DNA from: Prevotella sp. UBA7551 | GTDB taxonomy: Bacteria; Bacteroidota; Bacteroidia; Bacteroidales; Bacteroidaceae | Direction: 5' to 3' | DNA length: 11,521 bases | NCBI GenBank assembly: GCA_002479145.1 | Contig: DLLX01000061.1 | Span: 1 to 11,521, forward strand | Shown: positions 1 to 8,140 of the stretch, in pieces | Position numbering within the stretch: the stretch's first letter is position 1 | How the letters are laid out: each line of letters starts with the position of its first letter | The notes under the pieces: generated by a model | Told to the model about the DNA's origin: nothing | What the model saw: the letters and a program-made list of their open reading frames with translations, nothing else | The model's database searches: none | Translations under genes and position numbers: made by a program

Positions 1-24
1 CTATGAATTATATAGGTTAACACA

Positions 25-57
25 CAAAGGTAATCATTTTGGGGGAAATCGAGCAAA
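25..57 (-). promoter_or_regulatory. Leftward Bacteroidota-type promoter near the window edge
   Basis: On the minus strand a -7 box TACCTTTG lies at 32-25 and a -33 box TTTG at 57-54, separated by 21 bp. This matches the Bacteroidota housekeeping promoter layout (TTTG, about 19-21 bp, TAnnTTTG). Transcription would start near position 20 and run out of the window to the left. No minus-strand ATG is present in positions 1-20, so the gene it serves must begin beyond the edge. It is a good sequence match, but the served gene is not visible. Confidence 0.45.
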
Positions 58-117
58 TATTTAGGGTGTTAATTCACTAATAATCAATCACTTGCTGTTA
101 ATTAGCAAACCCTAAAA

Positions 118-135
118 TAATTCCGCCAACGGGTT
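118..135 (+). repeat. 18-bp interspersed repeat, copy 1
   Basis: The 18 bases at 118-135 (core TTCCGCCAACGGGTT) are identical to positions 8173-8190 and match 8141-8158 in reverse complement with one mismatch. An 18-base identity is not expected by chance in 11.5 kb. This copy is single-armed and lies just downstream of the maf stop codon. It may belong to a dispersed intergenic repeat family or act as part of a transcript end; its function is unknown. Confidence 0.7.
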
Positions 136-163
136 CTAATGGCAATCTTATGGTGGGATATTC

Positions 164-733
164 TCACAGCATATCACACATCGCCTCGTAGAGTCTTTGT
201 ACGGGCAACCCCATAACATTGAAATAGCTGCCCCGTATCTCTGTTACGCCAATATAGCCAATCCATTCTTGGATGCCGTAAGCGCCAGCTTTGTCGTATG
301 GTTTGTAATGTGTGACGTAAAAGTCGATCTCTTCGTCAGACAAGATTTTGAAAGTCACGTCTGTCGAAACGACAAACCGCTTTTGCTGTTGGGTCGTAGT
401 TAGGCATACCCCAGTCATCACCTGATGGGCGCGCCCGCTGAGTAACCGCAGCATCCGTTTGGCATCTGCTTCGTCAGTTGGTTTGCCAAGGATGTTATCG
501 TCGACGACCACGATAGTGTCCGCATTGACGAGCAAGTCGTTTTCTCCAAGAGTAGACTTGTATGGCAAGGACTTTTCGACGGCAATGTACTCGGCTATCC
601 CCTCTGGGGTCAATCCATCGGGATAGCCCTCTGATATGCCGTTGATGACCTTGGCTTCAAATGGCCATCCCAACCCCTTCAATAGTTCGCGGCGACGTGG
701 TGAGTGGCTGCCCAAAATAATGTGCTTCATCAT
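164..733 (-). CDS. maf: Maf family nucleotide pyrophosphatase
   Basis: Maf proteins are cytoplasmic pyrophosphatases that hydrolyse nucleoside triphosphates (dTTP, UTP or modified nucleotides) to the monophosphate plus pyrophosphate, and have been linked to septum formation. The 189-residue protein has the family's usual length. It carries the N-terminal SPRRRELL signature (residues 11-18), the ADTIV motif with the likely catalytic Asp72 (71-75), the GKP segment near 83-85, and the late block KPYDKAGAYGIQE (144-156) followed by GSYFNVMGLP. These features suggest the dTTP/UTP-specific YhdE-like subgroup. Two ATG codons lie side by side at the start (733 and 730), so the exact first residue is uncertain by one. 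It is the last gene of a three-gene minus-strand operon, 59 bp after the HAD phosphatase. Family assignment is secure; the exact substrate is not. Confidence 0.93.
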   Translation of the reverse strand: MMKHIILGSHSPRRRELLKGLGWPFEAKVINGISEGYPDGLTPEGIAEYIAVEKSLPYKSTLGENDLLVNADTIVVVDDNILGKPTDEADAKRMLRLLSGRAHQVMTGVCLTTTQQQKRFVVSTDVTFKILSDEEIDFYVTHYKPYDKAGAYGIQEWIGYIGVTEIRGSYFNVMGLPVQRLYEAMCDML

Positions 734-792
734 TAGTTGTGTTTTTCTATCCTTTGCAACCCATCAAAGGCCTTTTCCTGCATAACCATCGT

Positions 793-1311
793 TTACCATC
801 CAAAAGCTTTTGCGTTGAGCACCCATTTGCCTTGTGCTTTCAGTACCTGCTCTATGATATCCCGCGCTACACCTTGTCCGCCCAGGCGGTCGCTAATGTA
901 TGTGGAGATGTCCTTCACCTCCTGACAGGCGTCTTTCGGACAGCAGGCGCATCCCGCCAGTCGCATTACCTCATAATCGGGAATGTCGTCGCCGACGTAG
1001 ATGATTTCCTCATTCTTCAGCCCATAAAGTGACTTGAACTCCTCCCATGCCTGTACTTTCATGGCGCAGCTAAGGTAAATGTCCTCTACGCCCAGGTACT
1101 TGTAACGCAACCGGATGTCTTCGTTGTGTCCACCCGTTATGATGGCGATACGCAAGTCATGTTTTTGTGCCAACTGTATGGCATAGCCATCCTTGATATT
1201 AATGGTGCGGATGGGCTCGCCTTTACTGTCCATCGGAATGGTGGAGGCCGACAAAACACCGTCCACGTCGAAGACAACGGCCTTGATTTTGGTCAAATCG
1301 TAGTTTATCAT
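793..1311 (-). CDS. KdsC-type HAD phosphatase (KDO-8-phosphate phosphatase-like)
   Basis: This is a small HAD-superfamily phosphatase of the tetrameric KdsC/YrbI type. KdsC removes phosphate from 3-deoxy-D-manno-octulosonate 8-phosphate on the way to CMP-KDO and the lipopolysaccharide core. Seen in the 172-residue sequence: motif I DVDGVL with nucleophile Asp15 and acid/base Asp17, motif II Thr59 in IITGG, a conserved KDGYAIQL segment (40-47), motif III Lys85, motif IV GDDIPD (107-112) and the C-terminal GGQGVARDIIEQVL (144-157). There is no cap domain, as expected for class C0. It starts 3 bp after the stop codon of the DUF2520 gene, so the two are surely cotranscribed and probably translationally coupled. 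Related KdsC-like enzymes act on other sugar-acid phosphates, so the substrate is inferred. Confidence 0.88.
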   Translation of the reverse strand: MINYDLTKIKAVVFDVDGVLSASTIPMDSKGEPIRTINIKDGYAIQLAQKHDLRIAIITGGHNEDIRLRYKYLGVEDIYLSCAMKVQAWEEFKSLYGLKNEEIIYVGDDIPDYEVMRLAGCACCPKDACQEVKDISTYISDRLGGQGVARDIIEQVLKAQGKWVLNAKAFGW

Positions 1312-1314
1312 TTT

Positions 1315-2085
1315 CTATTTGTACTTTTGGTGTATGCTGACAGACAACCTCTCATAGAGGTCTTTCTCCAAAGGATTTATCTTCATCAACTGGGCTTGTT
1401 CCCTGATAATGTTCTCGTCATAGCGTACAGCCGGACCCGTTTGTGCCTTGCAAGGTGGCAGCTCGTGCACTTTTCCTGCAGTCTCGTCTATGAGGGGCAG
1501 CAGTACCTCAAAAGGTATATGCTGTCTCTCGAGCACGGTTGCTGCCACATCGTAACAATGATTGACAAAGTTGCATGCCCATACAGCAGCCAGGTGAACA
1601 TATTTACGCTGCTCGCTATTGAGGGGGCGCACGTTTTGCGACACAGACCGTGCCAGTCCATTCACCGTCTGGTAGGCAAAGTCATCGTTGGTCTCGATGA
1701 AACAAGGAATGTTTGAAAAATTCACGTCGCGAGATTTGGAGAAGGTCTGCAACGGATAAAGAACGCCGTAGTGCAGAGCCATGCCTTGAAAGACACTCAT
1801 CGGTACTGATCCGGCAGTATGGACAAACACATGCTGCTCTCTTCCATGACATACTTTGGGAATGATTTCTCCCAACACGCTGTCACGAAGGGAAAAAATA
1901 TAGATGTCGGCATCGTAGGCCAAAAGGTTAGTATCGGTCACAGGTGCTCCCCCGACCCGCTGTGCCAAGGCATCAGCTGCAGCCATTGTGCGGCTATAGA
2001 CTTGCAAAATGTCATGTCCTGAACGAAGGCAAGCCAGAGCCAGCTGTGTGCCCAAGTTGCCTGCTCCTATCATTACTATTTTCAT
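1315..2085 (-). CDS. Rossmann-fold DUF2520 domain protein
   Basis: The 256-residue cytoplasmic protein begins with a dinucleotide-binding Rossmann motif, GAGNLG (7-12), after a short beta strand, like pyrroline-5-carboxylate reductase and F420-dependent NADP oxidoreductases. It continues with a HTAGS loop (89-93), YPLQTFS (110-116), and a helical C-terminal half with QTGPAVR (215-221), which is the arrangement of the Rossmann-like plus DUF2520 family. An NAD(P)-dependent reductase or dehydrogenase role is likely, but the substrate is unknown to me. It is the first gene of the minus-strand operon with the KdsC-like phosphatase and Maf, an order I recall as common in Bacteroidales. The start ATG at 2085 has no clear Shine-Dalgarno; a TATCTTTG box lies about 43 bp upstream. 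Confidence 0.88.
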   Translation of the reverse strand: MKIVMIGAGNLGTQLALACLRSGHDILQVYSRTMAAADALAQRVGGAPVTDTNLLAYDADIYIFSLRDSVLGEIIPKVCHGREQHVFVHTAGSVPMSVFQGMALHYGVLYPLQTFSKSRDVNFSNIPCFIETNDDFAYQTVNGLARSVSQNVRPLNSEQRKYVHLAAVWACNFVNHCYDVAATVLERQHIPFEVLLPLIDETAGKVHELPPCKAQTGPAVRYDENIIREQAQLMKINPLEKDLYERLSVSIHQKYK

Positions 2086-2127
2086 GTTAGGCTGTAATTG
2101 CGTTTGCTTATAATTATGTCAATGATA

Positions 2128-2135
2128 CAAAGATA
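2128..2135 (-). promoter_or_regulatory. Putative -7 box for the DUF2520-KdsC-Maf operon
   Basis: TATCTTTG read on the minus strand (2135-2128) matches the Bacteroidota -7 consensus TAnnTTTG. It lies 43 bp upstream of the ATG at 2085, giving a leader of roughly 40 nt. A TTTG at 2151-2148 is present, but only 12 bp away, so no well-spaced -33 box supports it. Confidence 0.45.
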
Positions 2136-2189
2136 GCCATTTCCTTACAAATAATCTTTCTGGTGCATGTGTTTTTAGAAAATCTTTGC

Positions 2190-2197
2190 TATTTTTG
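2190..2197 (+). promoter_or_regulatory. Putative -7 box abutting the start of the FemAB/GNAT-like gene
   Basis: TATTTTTG at 2190-2197 fits TAnnTTTG. The last G is only 4 bp before the ATG at 2202, so a transcript starting at the usual distance would begin at or very near the start codon (leaderless). A convincing -33 TTTG at the right spacing is not visible. The box also argues against the upstream in-frame ATG at 2163, which would lie before the promoter. Confidence 0.4.
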
Positions 2198-2201
2198 CAT
2201 C

Positions 2202-3179
2202 ATGAATGAGCTGAGCGTCCATATCATCACACGAGGCAAGGACTTGCCTGTTCTCGATGACACCGACCTCTTCCACAGTCGCGAGTACTTCAGGCTGATA
2301 GAGCAAACTACCGGCGCGTGGCCTTACATGGTCGTTGTCGTGGATGAGAGCGGAAAGGTCAAAGCCCATTTGCTGGTCGAGCTGTGCAGGCGTGGCAGTC
2401 TGTTGCCGCCTTATCTATTCTCATTTGGACGCATCATAGGTGAAGGAGTGTATGCCGGCGACGTGAACAAGGCGGTCGTCTTTGACCTCATGATAGCCAA
2501 GCTGACACGTTTTCTCCATCGCAAGTTGTGTCTTTACATAGAGGTTAGTGACTTCAAGGAAAAGATGTTCGGCTATCGCTCTTTACGCAAGAACGGCTAC
2601 TTCCCCGTTCGCTGGATGCAGGTACGCAACTCTTTGCATAACAAGCCACCTTTTGAGCGGTTGTCAGACCGCACAGCACACGCCGTTCTTCGTAGCCAAC
2701 GTGCAGGGGTTGTCGTAAGAGAGGCCAGTTCTGAGCAGGAGGTGATTGCCTATTACCGGGTGTTGCGGGCCTATTATCGCACTAAGCTCCATCGCTACAT
2801 CCCACAAGAATCTTTTTTCATCAACCTCTTTCATTCACCACGTAGCCGCATTTACATTACTTATTATAAAGGGCGCGTCATTGGAGGTGCGTCGAAAGTG
2901 GAGTCAATGGGTGATGGATACTTGTGGTATGTTGCCGCGCAGGGAAAGCGATATCCGACTGCCCGTCCGCTCACGGCAACTATATGGCATGTCTTGGAAG
3001 ATTGTCATGCCACAGGGCTGAATCATTTATGTTTTCTCAATGTGGGGTTGCCATTCCGTCGTAATCCCTATCGCGAATTTATCTTGGGATTTGGCGGCAA
3101 GCCTGTGTCGAGCATCCGCTGGTTTCGTTTCACCATAGATTGGGTCAACCGATTGCTGTCATGGTGTTATAAAGAATGA
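2202..3179 (+). CDS. FemAB/GNAT-like acyltransferase-fold protein
   Basis: The 325-residue protein has no signal peptide or membrane segment. It appears to hold two GNAT-like halves. The N-terminal half (about 20-160) contains HSREYFRLIE followed by alternating strands such as PYMVVVVDESGKVKAHLLVEL (residues 41-61). The C-terminal half (about 170-325) reads like an Acetyltransf_6/FemAB domain, with VIGGASKV, a GYLWYVAA strand and a helix starting near ATIWHVLEDC. FemAB-type enzymes transfer amino acids from aminoacyl-tRNA to peptidoglycan precursors, but many relatives act on polysaccharides or are uncharacterised. The neighbouring mtgA makes a cell-envelope role plausible, not shown. The start at 2202 is preferred over the in-frame ATG at 2163 because a -7 box lies between them. 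It is divergent from the DUF2520 operon. Confidence 0.7.
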   Translation: MNELSVHIITRGKDLPVLDDTDLFHSREYFRLIEQTTGAWPYMVVVVDESGKVKAHLLVELCRRGSLLPPYLFSFGRIIGEGVYAGDVNKAVVFDLMIAKLTRFLHRKLCLYIEVSDFKEKMFGYRSLRKNGYFPVRWMQVRNSLHNKPPFERLSDRTAHAVLRSQRAGVVVREASSEQEVIAYYRVLRAYYRTKLHRYIPQESFFINLFHSPRSRIYITYYKGRVIGGASKVESMGDGYLWYVAAQGKRYPTARPLTATIWHVLEDCHATGLNHLCFLNVGLPFRRNPYREFILGFGGKPVSSIRWFRFTIDWVNRLLSWCYKE

Positions 3180-3228
3180 CTGATAGAAAACCCCTGTTTG
3201 CCTTTTCCTCTTTTTTGTTTTTTCTTTG

Positions 3229-3236
3229 TACCTTTG
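3229..3236 (+). promoter_or_regulatory. Putative -7 box just upstream of mtgA
   Basis: TACCTTTG at 3229-3236 matches TAnnTTTG and is followed by GCAAG. It lies 9 bp before the mtgA ATG at 3246, so the leader would be very short or absent. Upstream is T-rich, with a TTTG at 3197-3200 that is too far away (28 bp) for a standard -33 box. The box decides the mtgA start: the in-frame ATG at 3198 lies upstream of it. Confidence 0.5.
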
Positions 3237-3245
3237 CAAGCGTAT

Positions 3246-3935
3246 ATGTTGAAAAAGATTTTCAAAATAACCCGCCTGATTGTGGCTTTGCTCTTCGCAA
3301 CATCGCTTCTTGCGGTGGTTGTCTATCGCTTCCTGCCAGTTTATTTCACACCCCTTATGCTCACCCGCTGTTTTGAACAGATTGCCAAGGGAGAACCGAT
3401 CAAGCTCCATCACGAGTGGATTCCTCTGGAGAATATGGCCCGGTCGATGCCCGTAGCAGTGATGGCAAGCGAAGACCAGCGCTTCCTGCAACATCATGGA
3501 TTTGACTATAAGGCCATCGAGCAGGCGGCCAAAGAGCATATCGATGACGGCAAGCGCCTGCGGGGTGGCAGTACCATTTCGCAGCAGACGGCCAAAAATG
3601 TTTTCTTATGGCAGGGACGCTCCTGGGTGCGCAAGGGGCTTGAGGCTTACTTTACTTTTCTGATAGAAGCCATTTGGGGGAAAAAGCGCATCATGGAAGT
3701 CTACCTTAATTCCATAGAGATGGGTGACGGCATCTATGGTGTACAAGCAGTGGCAGAGCATAACTTCGGCATTGACGCCTATAACCTTACCCGCTCAGAC
3801 TGTGCGCTAATAGCCGCGACCCTCCCCAATCCCATCAAGTTTAGCTCCAAATACCCTTCCCCCTATATGAGAAAGCGGCAACGACAGATTATGCATCAGA
3901 TGAGATTTATCCCAGCTTTTGATATGGGACGCTAA
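3246..3935 (+). CDS. mtgA: Monofunctional peptidoglycan glycosyltransferase
   Basis: MtgA polymerises lipid II into glycan strands on the outer face of the inner membrane. The 229-residue protein has a short basic N-terminus and one membrane anchor (about residues 10-28), then a GT51 domain. The catalytic glutamate is Glu76 in SEDQRF (75-80). The second block is RGGSTISQQTAKNVFL (106-121), followed by WVRKGLEAYFTFLIE (127-141, second conserved Glu region), KKRIMEVYLNSIEMG (146-160) and GIYGVQAVAEHNFG (162-175). No transpeptidase domain follows, so it is the monofunctional form at normal length. The start at 3246 gives a conventional N-terminus; the upstream ATG at 3198 would add 16 hydrophobic residues and precede the -7 box. 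It is followed by the helicase gene after 24 bp, so the two may be cotranscribed. Confidence 0.93.
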   Translation: MLKKIFKITRLIVALLFATSLLAVVVYRFLPVYFTPLMLTRCFEQIAKGEPIKLHHEWIPLENMARSMPVAVMASEDQRFLQHHGFDYKAIEQAAKEHIDDGKRLRGGSTISQQTAKNVFLWQGRSWVRKGLEAYFTFLIEAIWGKKRIMEVYLNSIEMGDGIYGVQAVAEHNFGIDAYNLTRSDCALIAATLPNPIKFSSKYPSPYMRKRQRQIMHQMRFIPAFDMGR

Positions 3936-3959
3936 GCCCCCCAATGACATCATTCAATA

Positions 3960-6413
3960 ATGATAATTTCTATGACCGATCAGCAAAATGAGATATTATC
4001 CCTGCTTGACGAAAGTCAGCGCAAGGCCGTTACTTATTGCGACGGCCCGGCATTGGTTATAGCCGGGGCTGGGTCGGGTAAGACGCGGGTCTTGACTTAT
4101 AAAATCGCTTACCTCTTGTCTATAGGCTTGCAGCCATGGAATATCCTTGCCTTGACCTTCACCAATAAGGCTGCCCGGGAAATGAAAGAGCGTGTGGGGA
4201 AAATAGTCGGTGAGCAGTGTGCACGCCGTCTTTTTATGGGAACTTTCCACTCCATCTTCTCTCGCATACTCCGTACCGAGGCCCAGACGTTAAACTATAC
4301 TTCGAGCTTTACCATCTATGATGACGCTGACTCGCGAAGTCTCATCAAGGCGATTATCAAGGAATTGGGGCTTGATGATAAGGTCTACAAGCCAGCCACA
4401 GTGGCAAATCGGATTTCTATGGCCAAGAACCACCTGATCCTTCCCACCCAGTATGCCGCCGACCATGAGGTTCGCCAGAGAGATCGTGAGCAGCGGATGC
4501 CCTCGATTTACAAGATTTATTCATCTTATCAAGTACACCTCCAGCAGTCAAATGCAATGGATTTTGACGACTTGCTGGTCAATACCTTCCTGCTCTTTAG
4601 GGATCACTCGGAAATAAGAGAAAAGTATGCCAGCAAATTCCAGTATATTTTGGTTGATGAATACCAGGACACCAATTCGGTACAGGTCAGCATTGTGAGG
4701 CAGTTGTCAGAGGTCAACCAGCGCGTCTGTGTTGTGGGCGATGACTATCAAAGCATCTATTCCTTCCGGGGGGCGAACATAGACAATATCCTTGACTTCC
4801 AAAAGAAATTTCCCCATACGAAGCTTTTTAAGCTGGAGAGGAACTATCGCTCAACGCAACGGATTGTCAGTGCGGCCAATTCGCTCATGAAACACAACCA
4901 GCGACAGATAGCCAAGGAGGTCTATTCACAAGAAGCCGAGGGCGAACAAATCATCTACCATCCCTGTTATAGTGATAAAGAGGAGGCCATGGTGGTGATT
5001 AAGGAGATGGAACGCATCAAGCGCAAAGAGCATTGCGAATACGATGCTTTTGCCATTCTGTACCGCACGAATGCTCAAAGCCGTAGTTTCGAGGACGAAT
5101 TGCGCAAGCATGCCATTCCTTATGTAATATATGGTGGACTGTCCTTTTACCAGCGTAAGGAGATAAAGGATATATTGGCTTACTTCCGTCTGACGGTCAA
5201 CCAAGACGATAGTGAGGCTATACGTAGAGTAATTAACTACCCTGCGCGCGGTATCGGTAATACGACAATGCTCAAGGTCATCAATAGTGCTGCTAAGGAT
5301 GGCGTGAGTCTGTGGGAAGTCATCAATAATCCGTCACGGCACGATACGGGGTTGGGCAAGGCGGCACAAACAAAATTGCTGGCATTTCGCGACCTCATTA
5401 CCAAGTTTACCAACGATGCCACGCAAAAGAATGCCTTTGAAGTTGGGCAACAGATAGTTAAGGAGAGCGGAATATTCGCTGACCTTTATGGAGGAAGTGA
5501 TGCTGAAGCCATTTCAAGGCAAGAGAATCTGGAGGAGTTCCTTGCGGCTATCCAAACCTTTGTTGATGAAGGGATGGAAACTGATGGGGGAAATCATGTT
5601 ATGTTGTCAGACTTTCTTCAGGAAGTTGCCTTGGTTACTGACCAAGACCGAAAGGATGATGATACCCCAAAGGTAAAGCTCATGACCATTCATGCGTCAA
5701 AAGGCTTGGAGTTTCCTACTGTTTTCATTGTGGGGCTGGAAGAGAATATCTTTCCCTCTCCCATGTCATCCAATACGAGTAGAGGATTGGAGGAAGAACG
5801 GCGGTTGCTCTATGTTGCCATTACTCGTGCTGAGCGCCATTGCTATATAACGAATGCTCAAAGTAGATTCCGGTTTGGCTCCATGCAGTTTGATAGCCCC
5901 AGCCGCTTTCTTGCCGATATAGACCCTCGCTTTCTGAAGAGGACTGATGAGTCGTCTGACTCCATGTCGGGTAGCAGTTTTAGATCATGGGGGCGAAAGC
6001 AGGAGGCTGATGACATACACAAAGATTATCGCACGTGGAAAGACGGCAACCGCCAGAGAGAAATACGGTGGCAGAAAAGCACAAACTCCCAACACGATGA
6101 TGATCAGGCCGGTAAGTCATTACGCCGACACCAGCAGGTCAGTGTGGAACGACAATTGGGCCGAGGGGGCAGCAGCATGAAGTCTCTCGGCAGTGTATTG
6201 GAAAAAAGTGGCGGTCTCTTCGAGTCCCTGTCTTCTTCCGTCAATTCGGGGAAGCTTTGCGTTGGGGCAAAAGTGGAGCACCCTCGCTTTGGCGTTGGCG
6301 TGGTAATGGGGCTTTCTGGAGATGGAGAAAATGCCAAAGCCACAGTTGATTTCGCCAACGTTGGCCGCAAACAACTTCTTCTTAAATTTGCCAAGTTGAG
6401 GGTGTTGTCATGA
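3960..6413 (+). CDS. pcrA: UvrD/PcrA-type superfamily 1A DNA helicase
   Basis: This is a 3'-5' ATP-dependent single-stranded DNA translocase acting in nucleotide excision repair, replication restart and transcription-coupled repair. All SF1A motifs are visible in the 817 residues: Walker A GAGSGKT (36-42), motif Ia TFTNKAAREM (66-75), TFHS near 95-98, Walker B VDEYQDTN (232-239), motif III VVGDDYQSIYSFRG (258-271), motif IV LERNYRS (292-298), motif V MTIHASKGLEF (575-585) and motif VI EERRLLYVAITRAE (612-625). A charged, low-complexity linker (about 660-765) leads to a small beta domain beginning VGAKVEHPRFGVGVV (768-782), the PcrA C-terminal Tudor-like RNA-polymerase-binding domain. This supports PcrA/UvrD over Rep. 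The start could equally be the ATG at 3972 (residue 5), which fits relatives starting MTDQ better. Neither has a Shine-Dalgarno. Confidence 0.95.
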   Translation: MIISMTDQQNEILSLLDESQRKAVTYCDGPALVIAGAGSGKTRVLTYKIAYLLSIGLQPWNILALTFTNKAAREMKERVGKIVGEQCARRLFMGTFHSIFSRILRTEAQTLNYTSSFTIYDDADSRSLIKAIIKELGLDDKVYKPATVANRISMAKNHLILPTQYAADHEVRQRDREQRMPSIYKIYSSYQVHLQQSNAMDFDDLLVNTFLLFRDHSEIREKYASKFQYILVDEYQDTNSVQVSIVRQLSEVNQRVCVVGDDYQSIYSFRGANIDNILDFQKKFPHTKLFKLERNYRSTQRIVSAANSLMKHNQRQIAKEVYSQEAEGEQIIYHPCYSDKEEAMVVIKEMERIKRKEHCEYDAFAILYRTNAQSRSFEDELRKHAIPYVIYGGLSFYQRKEIKDILAYFRLTVNQDDSEAIRRVINYPARGIGNTTMLKVINSAAKDGVSLWEVINNPSRHDTGLGKAAQTKLLAFRDLITKFTNDATQKNAFEVGQQIVKESGIFADLYGGSDAEAISRQENLEEFLAAIQTFVDEGMETDGGNHVMLSDFLQEVALVTDQDRKDDDTPKVKLMTIHASKGLEFPTVFIVGLEENIFPSPMSSNTSRGLEEERRLLYVAITRAERHCYITNAQSRFRFGSMQFDSPSRFLADIDPRFLKRTDESSDSMSGSSFRSWGRKQEADDIHKDYRTWKDGNRQREIRWQKSTNSQHDDDQAGKSLRRHQQVSVERQLGRGGSSMKSLGSVLEKSGGLFESLSSSVNSGKLCVGAKVEHPRFGVGVVMGLSGDGENAKATVDFANVGRKQLLLKFAKLRVLS

Positions 6414-6494
6414 TAAAGCACTTGCTTATTTCATATTATAGACTCAAGGCAAGGCCGACAGTATAGAATATTTTAAAATGTCATTTTATAGTTT

Positions 6495-8105
6495 ATGCAA
6501 CAGAAGATTATTATTTTGGACTTCGGCTCACAGACCACGCAACTGATAGGACGTCGTGTTCGTGAGTTGGACACCTTCTGCGAGATTCTACCCTATAACA
6601 AGTTTCCGAAAGATGACCCGTCTGTCATCGGGGTAATTCTTTCGGGATCACCTTATTCGGTTCACGATTCTGAGGCGTTCAAGGTCGATCTCACGCAATT
6701 TATCGGCAAGGTTCCTGTGCTGGGCATCTGCTATGGAGCACAGTTTATCGCCTTTGCCAATGGAGGAAAAGTTGAGGCTACAGACAGCCGTGAGTATGGT
6801 CGTGCTAACCTTGAGAAGTTTGATGACGAAGACCCGTTGTTCAAGGGGTTCGTTGAAAACTCGCAGGTATGGATGAGCCACGGCGATACTATAACGGCAA
6901 TCCCACAAGACTATAAGTGCATAGCGTCAACATCAAATGTGAAGTTTGCCGCTTATGCGTCAACCAAGCAGCCTGTATGGGCTGTTCAGTTCCACCCCGA
7001 GGTATTTCACTCGCTGCAGGGCACTCAGCTGCTAAAGAACTTCGTGGTTGGTATCTGTGGAAGTAAACAGGACTGGAGCGCAGACGCGTTTGTAGAAACT
7101 ACAGTTAATGAATTGAAAGCCCAACTGGGTGAGGACAAAGTCATTCTCGGTTTGTCGGGCGGTGTCGACTCAAGCGTGGCGGCAGTGCTCCTCAACAAGG
7201 CTATCGGACAGAATCTTACTTGCATATTTGTTGATCATGGAATGCTGCGGAAAAATGAGTTCCGCGATGTCATGGACGACTATAAGTGCTTGGGGCTGAA
7301 TGTCGTTGGTGTCAATGCGTCAGCCAAGTTCTTTGCTGATTTGGCTGGTGTGACTGACCCTGAGCAAAAAAGGAAAATCATTGGTCGTGATTTTGTGGAG
7401 GTTTTCAATGCCGAGGCCAAAAAGCATACCGGGGCAAAATGGCTTGCCCAGGGTACCATTTACCCTGACCGTATAGAAAGTCTGAACATTACAGGCAAGG
7501 TGATTAAAAGTCATCATAACGTGGGCGGACTGCCTAAGGACATGAATCTACAGCTGTGTGAGCCTCTGAAGTGGTTGTTCAAGGATGAGGTGCGTCGTGT
7601 GGGGCGTTCTATGGGAATGCCAGAGCACCTGATTACCCGCCATCCTTTCCCAGGACCAGGTCTTGCTGTGCGCATTTTGGGTGATATTACACCCGAAAAA
7701 GTGCGCATTCTCCAAGATGCCGACGATATTTACATCCGTGGTTTGCGTGATTATAAGGTGAAGCTCAGCGGTGAGGAAGCCCGTCGTGTGCTTGCTGCTG
7801 GTGTCCCCGCTAATATGCAGAACGGTGAAATCGAGGTCTCACTCTACGACCAAGTTTGGCAAGCAGGGGCCATATTGCTATCCACCATCCGTTCAGTTGG
7901 TGTAATGGGGGACGAGCGAACTTATGAGCATCCTGTTGCTCTACGCGCCGTAACAAGCACAGATGCCATGACCGCCGACTGGGCACACTTACCTTATGAC
8001 TTCATGGCTCACGTTTCAAATGAAATCATCAACAAGGTTAAGGGCGTGAACCGTGTATGTTATGACATTTCATCAAAACCACCTGCAACGATTGAGTGGG
8101 AATAA
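6495..8105 (+). CDS. guaA: GMP synthase (glutamine-hydrolysing)
   Basis: GuaA converts XMP, ATP and glutamine to GMP in the last step of guanine nucleotide synthesis. The 536-residue protein has the full family architecture. A class I glutamine amidotransferase domain (1-185) carries nucleophile Cys79 in LGICYGAQ and the catalytic pair His167/Glu169 in FHPEV. The ATP pyrophosphatase domain (about 200-400) carries the P-loop SGGVDSS (221-227), a QGTIYPDRIES segment and a SHHNVGGLP segment. The C-terminal dimerisation domain ends in the usual YDISSKPPATIEWE. The residue after CYG is Ala where many GuaA proteins have Met; this is not expected to abolish activity. It starts 81 bp after pcrA, and I see no good TAnnTTTG box in the gap, so its own promoter is unclear. 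Confidence 0.97.
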   Translation: MQQKIIILDFGSQTTQLIGRRVRELDTFCEILPYNKFPKDDPSVIGVILSGSPYSVHDSEAFKVDLTQFIGKVPVLGICYGAQFIAFANGGKVEATDSREYGRANLEKFDDEDPLFKGFVENSQVWMSHGDTITAIPQDYKCIASTSNVKFAAYASTKQPVWAVQFHPEVFHSLQGTQLLKNFVVGICGSKQDWSADAFVETTVNELKAQLGEDKVILGLSGGVDSSVAAVLLNKAIGQNLTCIFVDHGMLRKNEFRDVMDDYKCLGLNVVGVNASAKFFADLAGVTDPEQKRKIIGRDFVEVFNAEAKKHTGAKWLAQGTIYPDRIESLNITGKVIKSHHNVGGLPKDMNLQLCEPLKWLFKDEVRRVGRSMGMPEHLITRHPFPGPGLAVRILGDITPEKVRILQDADDIYIRGLRDYKVKLSGEEARRVLAAGVPANMQNGEIEVSLYDQVWQAGAILLSTIRSVGVMGDERTYEHPVALRAVTSTDAMTADWAHLPYDFMAHVSNEIINKVKGVNRVCYDISSKPPATIEWE

Positions 8106-8140
8106 CTGGAATGCCGATAAACAGCCACTCAAAATAAATT

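Noticed and set aside
751..770. Inverted repeat CCTTTG/CAAAGG between the KdsC-like gene and maf
   Set aside because: Six-base arms without a following T-run are weak, and the site lies inside an operon.
1126..1716. 196-codon plus-strand frame across the DUF2520 and KdsC-like genes
   Set aside because: It spans the antisense of two genes with secure family motifs.
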